This document shows, in pieces, positions 11,588 to 21,635 of a DNA stretch of 64,000 nt. This stretch comes from Channallabes apus. Its lineage: Eukaryota; Chordata; Actinopteri; Siluriformes; Clariidae. The translations under genes were made by a program, and so were the position numbers. Under the pieces are notes generated by a model. It did no database searches. It saw only the letters and a program-made list of their open reading frames with translations, and was not told the DNA's origin. How positions within the stretch are numbered: position 1 is the stretch's first letter; each line of letters opens with the position of its first letter. The stretch spans positions 21,686,661 to 21,750,660 of the forward strand of contig CM060109.1 in assembly GCA_030522415.1 (NCBI GenBank), given 5' to 3'.

Positions 11588-12519
11588 GTTAAAACAGTGC
11601 ACTTGCATACCTTGCAAATCACGTTCATTTCATTCGTATCACTTTTCTTATAACCAAACCAATTCCACACCACAGATGATGCACCTTTTTTCTTTACAAG
11701 TTCTTGGTTTCGTCACATGTAAGCAAACTCGCTGCTGCTGCACTGTCTTCTTCCATTGTCGAAGTGTATGTGAAGCCAAACACATAAAAGAGGAACGAAA
11801 CCATGGCACCCGATTGAACCAAATATCTGTGCGGCCCAGTGGACAGCGCAGCACGACTATCTGGATAGCGCAGTGATGATCTGGTTTTGTAGCGCAGCCA
11901 CATAAGGGGTTAGTTTTATTTAGGCTACAATAAAGTAGTAAATAAAAAGTAAAACTACCATGCCTTTTTAACAACCCTTTAAGGTTTATTTTGTCCCCAA
12001 GACGACGGTGTTTTGGTTCCGGGGTTAAGCTCTCGCACGCTTGCACAGTTGTGCCGCGAGGGAACCCCAATGACCTATTGGGTCACGTGTGCCGGTTTAA
12101 AGCCGGAGAGTGAAAAAAAATATATATATATTTTTAAATGTCAGGACTGTTTAATATTGTTTCTGCCTTGCCATGCCTGGTTTGTACGTGTGTATCCCAG
12201 CGGGGTAAAATGTATATTGATGGTCGGCGCGGTCTATTTCTATCAGCATCGCGCAGCGCTGCCCAGTGGGTCGCGCAGGTTAGTGATTCAAGCAGCACTG
12301 CTCAAGTAGGTCCGCGTTGAGCGATCCACCAGTTTCGTCCCACTTTAGATGTGTTTGGCTTCCGGAACATAATAGTGAATGTGTATTGCGTGGTTACGTA
12401 ACGCGCCACGTCACGTGATCTCAATCGCGATTAAGACGATGACCAAAAATCTCTATTAGTTGACAAATTTCTATCGGTTAATCGTATCTACCGGTATATC
12501 GCCCACCCCTAACCCTTGG

Positions 12520-12764
12520 ATTCGATTTTTCCATAACTTCTTAGTTTGTTTTATATTGGGTGAACGTCAGTTCTTCACTGCTCTGTGTCGTATGGACAAC
12601 GAAAGGTTTATAAGGTTCTGGAAGACTCTTTAGTATCATGGCTATTATCATTTCATCACTAATAGTTTCCCATGCGTTTTTGAGGGCAGTTGCCGCCTTT
12701 TCTGCTCAGATAATGTACTCTGTTATGGTTTCTTCAGGCTCTTTCTTTAGCGTAGTTAGTTCTG
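12520..12764 (-). pseudogene. copia gag C-terminal part
   Basis: On the minus strand the frame reads ELTTLKKEPEETITEYII, a stop (TGA), AEKAATALKNAWETISDE and MILKSLPEPYKPFVVH, the C-terminal half of the UBN2-type copia gag. Its 5' partner lies at 17553-17897, beyond the Tc1/mariner-type insert. One nonsense codon in the middle shows decay. Confidence 0.75.
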
Positions 12765-13311
12765 TACAGTGGGTGCACAAGCAGTATGTGACTTCTACCG
12801 TCGCGGCGTATGGCGTCAGCATTTGGGTTTGTGTATTTGCTGGCTTTTACCGCTGAGTGGCGCTATATAACTATAGACTGACGCCTCAGGCATCAGTTCG
12901 TTCTCTCCAGGTTTAATGAGGCGCAGGTCGTCCACAGTCGCACGTCGTTGCAGATAAAATAAAGTGAAACATTGTAATTAAACAAATTTATAATCACAGT
13001 AGTAACATTACAGTACAAATTTATAATTAAAATTAAATTCAGTTTTTTTAGGATCGAATTTAAGCAACGTAAACGTTAACACACTGAGCCTTTTTATTAT
13101 GTGTAATTAGAAAAGCTACACGTGTAGGATCTTATGTCATCTTATATTTTGTGTTCTTTAAATTTGTAGCTTTTATAAGACTCTACTTTTATTTAGGTGC
13201 ACTCACAATGACGAAAAAACTTTATGATTTTGTTAAATAAAGAAAGTAAACGGGGTTCTGTATTGTTTTCGGTGAACTTGAGCGCGTCAGAAAATGAACC
13301 GATACTCCGTG

Positions 13312-14272
13312 TGTGAGGGTTGCCCACTAGAGGGCAGTGTGTTAGTTTGTAGTTTTTGTTCCTAGACTCAGTTTCCCAGAAGCCTCCTCAGTCAGGTGAC
13401 GTGGATGCTCACCTGAACTGAGGAGGCTCATTAGCATTGTTATAAATACCTGTTTGTTCTGGGAAACTGGGTCGAGCATTAATTTCTGTTATGTGGGTTT
13501 TGTTTCCTTGTTTTAGTTTGGTTTGATTATAGTTGGCATTTAGTTTCTGGAGCTCTTTAAGTTTGTATTTGCTTTGATTTAGTTTATGTCTCTGTGTCTC
13601 CTAGCAGGATTAGCCTCTAGGAGAATTAGCCTTTTGTGTAAGTAACCCCCATTGCATGTTTAGCTAGTAGTCTGTTTAAATACTAATGAGGGTGATACTA
13701 ACATGTTTAGATCTTAGCCTGTCTAGTCTTTGAGTCTGTCTAGTCTCCTTGTCTGCTTAGCTCTTAGTCTGTTTAGGTACTAACATCTTTAGCCACTAAC
13801 CTTTTAGAGTTCTTAGTCTGTTTCATACCTAGTCTGCTGTGTACCTTGTCTGTTCATTCCCTTGGGTCTCAGGCTACTGGCCTGTTTAGCCATTAGTCTG
13901 ATTAGCTATGAGCTAGCTTAGCAGCTAATGTGCAGAACAGGTGGTAGACCTAGCCAAGCCTGTCTTGTGTTTGTTTATCCCTTGCATGTATAGTCCCTTG
14001 TGTTTAGTCCTCTAGGCTGTTTAGTATGTCTTGTCTCGTCCAGTTTGTATCCCCATGTCTGTACTGTATTAGATCGTGTAATCCCGAGTCTGTGTTTGTA
14101 TTTTGAGTTCTCGTTTGATAGCATGCTCCATGTTTTTAGCCAACTTCCTTAGTTCATGTTTTGTTCATGTTTGGTTTTGATTATTATTAAAGACTTTCTG
14201 TTTCACTGCATCCCCTCTGCATCTATGCCTCAACACCAAGCCCACGGTCCAACATCATAACAGAACGTGACA
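13312..14272 (+). mobile_element. solo LTR with 5 bp TSD
   Basis: The 961 bp stretch begins TGTGAGGG, ends ACGTGACA, and is flanked on both sides by ccgtg (13307-13311, 14273-14277). TATAAATA at 13441-13448 and ATTAAA at 14186-14191 stand where an LTR promoter and poly(A) signal would be. A near-palindrome lies at about 13370-13430 (CCTCCTCAGTCAGGTGA and its inverse). No internal retroelement sequence lies beside it. The class (gypsy or ERV) is unknown. Confidence 0.75.
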
Positions 14273-14279
14273 CCGTGTA

Positions 14280-15660
14280 TACTCGCCTCACAGACGTGAA
14301 AAATATATACTTACAGAAAGCAAAATGTCTGCTTTTATATAAACTAATGAAAAAAAAATTATTAGATTATGTAATTCGTATGAAAAGTGAATTATAGGCG
14401 CGCTCACTGCTGCGGAGACGACGAGATGACATTATCACCATCAGCACAGCCGAAACCAAAGGAATCACTAATTTATGAATTAATTATTAAAATGGTCAGA
14501 GTGAGTTTCCTGGCTGTTTTAACAAATATTTGAAGTAGATAACAGTAGCCCACATTTATAAAAGCATTTTTATTTAGACTATAAAAAATAATCCTGCATT
14601 TATTTTTAGGTGTGCCCGCTGCCACAGTTCTTATATGGCTCTTTATCGGAGTAAATTCAGTAACAAACCTGTAAAACAGGTACATCTGTATGAATAAATT
14701 GCTTAAATGTGATCAGTGATTTATGTAAACGACTCAGTTTAGATGTAAGTAAATGCTCCTTTCTGCGCTGTTTGGGGGATCGACGCGCTAATGACGATTT
14801 GGTCTGCTGTGTGCACTACACAGGAAAAATATATTAGTATATCATGACTGAAATACAGCGGCTCACATCGGCGTGCGTTTCTCACAGCGCCGCATAGACA
14901 GCACTTATTTAACACCTATACATATGTGTTTGTTGTATTTCTGGGAAAGAGAAATCTAATCTCTCATATCGGCGTGTGCGTTCATCTGACTTTTAGATCA
15001 AAACTCAGCAGTTAAAGAGCGCACACGCGGGATCACGCAAACATTTTACATTCACTAAAAGGTTTATTCACAACCACATTTCAGCCATTCACACACATGC
15101 ATTGTGCTGTTGTTTGTACACACTTTCAGTTTTCCCCTTCTACTCTCCTCTTTGATCAAAAATGCTCCCGATATGAGCCGACACGAGCAGATTTGTTTCA
15201 GTCAGAATATTTATCAAACATAAAGAGAGGCGACATATACTTGCTGATTAAACATTGCATTTTTTAAAGTGAAAGTGCGCGATGTGAGCAGATTTAATTA
15301 TTGATAATTTGTGATTTATGTAAACGACTCAGTTTAGATGTTAGTAAATGCTCCTTGCTGCGCTGTTTGGGGGAGGGACGCGCTAATGACGATTTAGTCT
15401 GCTGTGTGGAGGCTCGCCCGTGAGAGGTTGCGCACGTGCACTACACAGCAAAAATATGTTAGTATATCATGACTGAAATACAGATATCGAAGTGTCTGCT
15501 TTTATATAAACTAATGGGGGGGAAATCATCTTATGTAATTTGTATAAAACGTGGATTACTACAGCGCATCCACTCACAGCCAAAACCAAAGACATCAACG
15601 TATCAATGAATTATTAAAATGGCCAGTCAGTTTCCCTGCTGTTTTCTTATCCCCACCCCC
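14280..15660. repeat. dispersed direct repeats A and B
   Basis: Block A (14327-14530 and 15493-15660) shares GTCTGCTTTTATATAAACTAATG and AATTATTAAAATGG. Block B (14709-14860 and 15304-15480) shares GTGATTTATGTAAACGACTC, GCGCTAATGACGATTT and TATCATGACTGAAATACAG. The offsets differ (1166 and 595 bases), so the order is A-B-B-A with different spacing and not a simple tandem copy. Both lie inside the Tc1/mariner-type element. Transcription-factor or transposase-binding roles are unknown. Confidence 0.7.
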
Positions 15661-16031
15661 GTTAAAACGGCGTACTCTCTGCCTCTGCGCCTGCAAGAGG
15701 TTGTGCGCGCAATCGGTCGACTACACAGTAAAAACATGTGTGCTGAAAAAACTGTTGTCACCAAAAATGTAACAGATGCGGACTCATGTCCATCAATCTG
15801 ATATACAGTATGCTGGAGATGCAGGTAGGAAGACACTGCTTTGTGTAGTTAACATCAAAGACAAAAAATAAAAAAAATGAACACCATAAATGACCAAATG
15901 ACCATAAATTTCGCGTTATATGTTATACAGCAGCGCTTGTGTTTTTGTGTTAGTATAAGAATGAAATGCAATAGGCTGGTATGCATGATTTTCTTTAATA
16001 AATAATGAAACCATTTTAACAAACTACAATT

Positions 16032-16274
16032 TTACAACCCTGTAGCACCCCCGCTGCGTTGTACCACCGCCGGCAAAACCTTCTGCAGATGATCAATATA
16101 TTTACTGCACGTAGTTTTGGTCAAGCGATCCTTCCAGAAAGTCACAATGGCCTGAAGAAGCTCATCCTTGTTCCGTGGCTTAGCCTCACGTCTGATGAAC
16201 TCCTTCAGCGCGTGCTCGATTGGTGTTGATATTAGGGCAATTAAACCCTGATCGAATGAACAATAGATTATCAA
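16032..16274 (-). pseudogene. IS630/Tc1/mariner transposase C-terminal fragment
   Basis: The peptide reads TPIEHALKEFIRREAKPRNK, then DELLQAIVTFWKDRL and YIDHLQKVLPAVV. The first part corresponds to the NPIEH block holding the third catalytic residue of the DDE transposase, and the rest to the conserved C-terminal helices. The N-terminal helix-turn-helix and the first two acidic residues are not seen. This is the probable source gene of the surrounding TA-flanked element, now decayed. Confidence 0.65.
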
Positions 16275-16489
16275 GTACGGGCTAATGCTTAACAGTTGCG
16301 CAATTATATTTCTATTCAGTAAAGAAAAACACTATTGTTATTATTTCAATACATACAGTACAGCTGTGAGAATTGTGGCAGGAATATAATGGCATATGAT
16401 TCACATTCATTTACAGTATGTTCGTCAATGTCCAACTTAAACCAAGCATGCGTTGCCACGCTTGGATGCTCAGTAGTGTGCAATGCAGC

Positions 16490-17055
16490 AAGTGCAAGCC
16501 AAATGCGAACAAATAACGAAATAAGAGAGCTTGATTATACTGCATAAACATCATTCAGTACAACTGAATCGCAGAAAAAATCTACGGTTAACGAATTAAG
16601 ATGGTTATACAGCAAAAATTTTATTTAGTAGAACGAAATCTCTGGATCCTTGATGAGACGGCATAAATATTTAATACAACAAATTAAATATTTTGGTTTA
16701 TATTATATGGTTAATGTATTTTGGTTTATATTGCAAACAAATAACGAATCAAGAGCCTGTGATTATATTGCATAAATATTATTTTGTACAGACAAATATC
16801 TGAAAAAAAAAACAGATTTTTTTTTTTACAACAAATCTCTCAAAAATCGTAAGATGTATTTTGGTTTATACTGCAAACGAAAAACGAATCCAGAGCCTTT
16901 AATTATATTGCATAAATATTATTTTGCACAGACAAATCTCTGGAAAAAACAATGATATTTTATTCACAAATGTAAGACAATATATTTTGGTTCAGTGCCA
17001 GACGAAGTGCGAGCGAATAATGAAATGAGAGGCCCCGATTATACTGCATACAGCC
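16490..17055. repeat. degenerate tandem repeat, unit about 135 bp
   Basis: Four copies of a motif like AACGAATCAAGAGCC followed by GATTATATTGCATAAATATT start near 16511, 16739, 16880 and 17010. They are followed by ACAGACAAATCTCTG-type and ATTTTGGTTTATA-type segments. Copy 1 to copy 2 spacing is longer than the rest. Confidence 0.7.
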
Positions 17056-17552
17056 TTTATATTGATTTATTTTTTTATTATCTATTCTGGAAGTTTGCTC
17101 TATTTGTTTTAGTTATTTCTATATTTAAATCTTGATGTCTTAAACTCTAACAACTGTAAGTATTGTAAAATTTTTAAAAAGCCCTAGTGCTGTTGTTTGT
17201 GCTGTTTTCTTTAATAATAACACTAAACAGATAAAAACAGAGAGTCTGTCTAAACAAAATAAAACCAATGTTTTCTAACTCATATATTTTTTTTATATTT
17301 ACAGTTTTTCATGTTTGTTGGACACAGTACTTGGATGTGGAAATTATCATAATTGTAGTATTTCTTCGCTACAACATATTGTTATGACTTTATTATGGCT
17401 TAAGCTCTAAATATATTTTAAAACCAAGACGATGGAAAATGTCAGAATTTTACGAATTATTTTGAAATGCTACTGGTTTATTTTGGCCGCTGCCGCTTTT
17501 CCACGGCGGTGAGCGCGACGGTAATGAGCAGTCTGGTTGTCCACCTACTGTA

Positions 17553-17897
17553 TATATGACGATGATTCTGGGCTTACCCTGACTGGCATAATGGTCCCTC
17601 AGTATCCGTAGTGCTTTTTTCAAGTCATCTGCTGCATACCTCATTACCACGAGAAGCTTTTATCATCCAGGAACTGAATTTGTTCTGAGTAGCACTCTTC
17701 ATTCTTTTCTTCCTGTGCTCCGGTATCAGCAGTAGCAAGAATTGTGCACTTTAGGCCTATCATTCTCAGGAGGCCAAGGAATTTCACTTCCCACAGTTCA
17801 TAGTCGTTTTCGTCTCCGTCAAACACCGTCTCCTTTTTTAGCCAGCGCTATGCCTGGGCCCATAACCTGTTGGGTTTTCTGCACCTTCGGCCTCCAT
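17553..17897 (-). pseudogene. copia gag N-terminal part
   Basis: From the ATG at 17897 the frame begins MEAEGAENPTGYGP, then shifts once (near 17838) into FDGDENDYELWEVKFLGLLR, IQFLDDKSFSW and MRYAADDLKKALRILRDHY. This is the usual N-terminal half of a fish copia gag. It ends at the TA where the Tc1/mariner-type element is inserted; the frame resumes at 12764 when the insert and one TA are taken away. Confidence 0.75.
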
Positions 17898-18443
17898 GTA
17901 TGAAGAATCAGTCAGTCAGTTTCAACGTTACAAGTTGTTTTTATTTCTTTCATTAACAAACATTCAACTGAGCATCCACATGCTTGATCTTAATCCTGAC
18001 TTTTGTCAACTTTTGGAACCACAAACACACAAAAAAAATGCAGCAATACCGCAGTGTTTATAATACACGCCCCCCCCCCCCCCCTAGTGAATTCCTACCA
18101 CACACCATAAAGTATAGGCACATATTACCATAATGTAAAATAAAATGTATATCTCAACTTATGTACAAAACAGCATCAGATGAGGACACATACCTCAACA
18201 ATCCCATTGTTGGATATTCACCTAGAAAATTTGCAATCCCCCTGGCCATAGCCTTATATAATGCAGTGCAGAAAACTCATTTCCAGTTATTTTGTTTTAC
18301 ACAATTTAGAAGCATTTTGATCCGTAATTGTAACTGTTAGTCCATTTTATCACTTGGTTTTCCAGATACACTTTTTCTGACCATTTTCCAGTCAAAATTG
18401 CATATAATCTAGGCAAGAATATATCTAATATTATGTTAAGTTT
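17898..18443. other. region between copia gag and ERV LTR
   Basis: This should hold the copia leader and 5' LTR, but I cannot identify LTR ends. A run of 15 C lies at 18070-18084. Confidence 0.4.
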
Positions 18444-18448
18444 ATGCC

Positions 18449-18897
18449 TGTTAGGTTTTATAATATTGTAAGACAATGTAATCTAATAAGAAGATTCCTG
18501 TTCCTTGAGAACAGACCCCTCACTGTGCTTCCTCATGCCTTCTGTGTTAACACCTTCTATATCCTGTATCCAGACGAGGATGCGTCTAAATGGCTCTTGT
18601 CTGATAGAATCCTTTTATTTAATCAGGAGAATGTAAATGTCCTCTCACCTGTCTGTCTCCGGGTCCATCTAAGACTGACATGTTAATGACTGGTTCTTTT
18701 GTAGCACCGTTTAAATATGCTCTCTTTGTTGAGAATAAACATCAGACATCATGCATGCGTGTGTGTGTTTGTCTCTCTCGGTCGATCGGGCCCGGACCGG
18801 TAAGTGCATCAAGGTGCAGCGGACACAACAAGAAATAACTCTTATTCTCTTAGCTTAAAACTTAGCTCGGACACACTTCATCATTTTAAACCTAACA
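18449..18897 (+). repeat. ERV 5' LTR
   Basis: Begins TGTTAGGTTTTATAATATTG and ends AAACCTAACA. AATAAA lies at 18734-18739. About 449 bp, and very similar to 37787-38277. Confidence 0.78.
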
Positions 18898-18900
18898 ATT

Positions 18901-18918
18901 TGGGGGCTCAGTCTGGTC
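18901..18918 (+). promoter_or_regulatory. ERV primer-binding site, tRNA-Pro-like
   Basis: TGGGGGCTC stands 3 bases after the LTR and matches the 3' end complement of tRNA-Pro, as used by many gammaretroviruses. The following bases match less well and contain one extra A. Confidence 0.55.
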
Positions 18919-19318
18919 TTCCCTCTCAGAGGAAAAAGTAAATGTTTATTTTGCTCTTTCTGATTTTTTCCTTGGTCAGGGGAGATTTTGTTCTCATGAG
19001 ATTTGGTTAAATAAAGTTTAATTCATGTTATGTTTTATAAATAAGTTTTGTTCAACATAATAAAGTATAATTCAGGAGAACGTTTTATATAGCTTTCGTC
19101 ACGTCATGTTTAAAGAAACATCCGCGGTGTAATGAACAAAAAAGCTTGGTTGTGGTGTTAGTTCCGTCGTGTTTTAGAGAACCGTTGTTTATTTTTCTTA
19201 ACTAAATTCGATCCGCGTTTCGAGACGCGCTTTCAATAACTTGTTAATTCAACTGGTCAACAACAACTGAAATGGGTATGACTGATTAATCATTGTGGAA
19301 GTATTTATGACAAGCCTG

Positions 19319-19651
19319 TGTAACCGGTCACTCCAGTTAAACTTTTCTCTGCGTTGTGTGAATCAGACATGGGACACAGGTGGTGGTTCACTGGGATCAT
19401 TTAACCTCTGACACATAAAGGAACAAACAACCTCTGAGTGAGAATTGCCCTTCTTTTCTCTTCCATGCAGTTTCATCAGGAAAAGGGAAGAGGAGGAGAC
19501 AAAACAGGAAATTGTGCTGGCTTTAGGTGACATCACAGGATTTAAAGGGGAAAGGACTCATCTCAATCAGGTACTTATATCAGGTATATGAAATTAACAA
19601 TTTTGTGTAAATTTAACACAGGTGAACAGGTTAATTTATATACCCGTTACA
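19319..19651 (-). repeat. gypsy 3' LTR
   Basis: On the plus strand it starts TGTAACCGGTCACTCC and ends ATACCCGTTACA. It is the left LTR, the 3' one for this minus-strand element. CTCACCCCCCAG (19652-19663) beside it is the complement of a G-rich polypurine tract. Confidence 0.88.
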
Positions 19652-19972
19652 CTCACCCCCCAGAATTTATACAAAATTCAGAGTATATAAACACACAAAA
19701 ACAACACACAAAAAAATAACAGGTCAGTAGGATCACTTGGTCCGCATTCCAGAAAAAAAAATGCAGACTATCAGCATAGAAAGCTACCCAACAAAGGGAT
19801 GCAAATATGAATGAAGTTGGCCAAACCTCAACACATGTTGCAGACACATACAAAGTGCCCATTACACTTAGAAATATCCAGACCTTATGCAAAAGCAGAA
19901 CTTATAAAACATATGAGAAAACACAATAAATAACTCCGCACTTTCAGAGACAATGTAATACAATGCACAGCT

Positions 19973-20416
19973 CTAAATATTAATAACTGGAGATCTAGGC
20001 TCCCTACTTAGGAAAGACTCAATTTGAACCATTGACTCAATTAGCTTACGGACAGGCCTAATTACTCTACAAAGCCTGGTGGTGTACCGATTGCTGGAAT
20101 CACTGGTAACCACAGGGTCACATGAACTGTTAGAAACAGGTATAACGGGTAAAGGGGAGTCTGCACCAGCGTCATGATCTACAACTGATAAATCATCATG
20201 TACCTCAGAAAGAGTTTGAGAGGAATGGGATGAAACCCAAGAAGCAACAGGATCATAATCACAGACAGCCCTAAGAGAAATGACAGACAGAGAATCTGCA
20301 TGTGACAAATCATCAGGTACCTGGTACTGCAGACTCAGCTGGATCACGTGCAGATTGAGAAGGTGCGGAACAGTGATCAATATCAACACTCCCACTGTCA
20401 GAAAAGTCAGACCCAT
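19973..20416 (-). pseudogene. gypsy pol C-terminal tail
   Basis: A 147-residue frame between the integrase and the 3' LTR is acidic and Ser-rich (VVDHDAGADSPLPVIPVSNS) and ends with RLCRVIRPVRKLIESM, a basic end found at the tail of fish gypsy pol proteins. It is frameshifted relative to the integrase. Confidence 0.6.
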
Positions 20417-20450
20417 GTGGGCAAAGGGAGAAAGTTAACTGGCAAATGGA

Positions 20451-21475
20451 CTAATCACGGAGAACACTTTGAAACATCAGGTCAACAGACAATCTCGGAA
20501 CCCTACCAAACATCAGATAAAACGGCGCAAACCCAGTTGTTTCATGGGCAGTGCAGTTATACACGAAAGTGATAGTTTGCACTAACTGTGGCCACTTTTG
20601 TTTTGATCTATGAAGAAGTGATCTTAGCATGTTACCCAATGTTCTGTTAAACCTTTCAGTTCCACCGTTCTCCATTGGATGGTATGGAGAAGTTTGTGAT
20701 TTGTCAACACTGGTAAGAAGCAGCAGCTCCACTATAAGCTCGCTCTCAAAAATAGCTCCCTGGTCTGAATGGATACGCTTGGGGAAGCCATGAACACAGA
20801 AGAAGCCATCCCAAAGTTTCCTTGCAACAGTCTTAGCAGATTGGTTTTGACAAGGAAAAGTGTGTGCTAGCTTGGTGAAGTGATCTGTGATTATAAGAAC
20901 GTCAACCAATTTATTGTGCCTATTTTCAGCAGCCCAGAAATCAATACAAACAAGCTCCAAGGGTGCTCTCGCTGCCGGTTCTGGAGTTTTACTCAGGACA
21001 CAACGGGTACATGTCCTTACACATCTCGTTCCATCCCGGACCAATAGAACCTCTGGTAGGCTAAAGATAGAGTACGTGGTTGCCCTTGGTGACCAGCCAA
21101 ATCATGAACACCAGAGAGAGCTCGCTGTTTTAGGGAATCAGGCAAGACACACTGAAATTTCTTGTGTCTTGTAAGAGGATCTTTGATTGCTCTGTACAGG
21201 ATACCATTAAGCAAGAAGAGTTTGTCCCATTGCCTCAACAATCTCAAAACATGCAAACCCTCATTTACACGCTCACGTCTGTAAGGTCTGCACTTCCCAC
21301 TGACAAAGAAAGTCACTCTTGAAACAACCGGATCTTTGAGTTGATGACTTTGCAGTTCAGACAATGAAAAGGTATGGATGACATCTTGGCAGTCAGGAAC
21401 CAAAGAGCTCACATGATCAGCCAGGGGTGTTGCTCTGTAGACAGCACCTGAATTCCAATCACCACAAGATGACAA
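20451..21475 (-). pseudogene. gypsy integrase
   Basis: Two overlapping frames give the H2C2 zinc domain (GVHDLAGHQG ... TCTRCV) and the DDE core: LVCIDFWAAE (first Asp), IHSDQGAIFES (second Asp), and GGTERFNRTLGNML (Glu). TGFAPFYLMFGRVPRL follows. One frameshift joins the two frames near 21040. All three catalytic residues are still readable, but the gene cannot be translated as one protein. Confidence 0.85.
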
Positions 21476-21635
21476 AATGGCGACACATCCTCAAGCAGTC
21501 ATGGAAACATCTGTTTCACAGCTTTGTTCGAGTTCAGTGTCAAATGTTTGCAGCTAGCATGTCAGGTGGAACGTCTTCTGCACAGAATCATCTTCCACAC
21601 TGTTTACCTGCTCCAACAATGCAGAATGAGGGATT

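Larger units (their letters stand above)
10237..12511 (-). mobile_element. hAT non-autonomous element, copy 2, interrupted
   Basis: Same family as 8481-9443 but in the opposite orientation, with TAGGGGTGGG at the left and CGCCCACCCCTA at the right. The flanks atccttgg (10229-10236) and acccttgg (12512-12519) are an 8 bp TSD with one mismatch. A second hAT family is inserted at 10501-11587; without it the element is about 1.18 kb. No transposase is visible. Confidence 0.83.
12767..17550 (-). mobile_element. Tc1/mariner-type element inside copia gag
   Basis: The left end CAGTGGGTGCACAAGCAG and right end CTGGTTGTCCACCTACTG form 18 bp inverted repeats (15 of 18 match). Each is flanked by TA (12765-12766, 17551-17552). 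Removing it with one TA restores the copia gag frame, which proves the ends. It carries a transposase C-terminal fragment on the minus strand (16032-16274), internal repeats, and a solo LTR inserted later. Confidence 0.85.
7343..17897 (-). mobile_element. dead Ty1/copia retrotransposon, heavily interrupted
   Basis: Five coding remnants occur in the right order on the minus strand for a copia element: gag N-terminus (17553-17897), gag C-terminus (12520-12764), gag-pre-integrase (9523-9765), integrase (7981-8472) and the start of the reverse transcriptase region (7343-7543). The gaps are explained by insertions: Tc1/mariner-type at 12767-17550, hAT at 10237-12511 and hAT at 8481-9443. The rest of the reverse transcriptase, RNase H and both LTRs were not found. 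Copia elements are rare in fish compared with gypsy. Pieces carry stops and frameshifts, so the element is dead. Confidence 0.8.

Noticed and set aside
16490..17055. Repeat-spacer pattern resembling a CRISPR array
   Set aside because: Eukaryotic context, degenerate units, no unique spacers of constant length, no cas genes; a degraded tandem repeat.
18449..18897. LTR 18449-18897 as the 5' LTR of the copia element
   Set aside because: Orientation is opposite (copia is on the minus strand), and the primer site and partner LTR fit an ERV on the plus strand.
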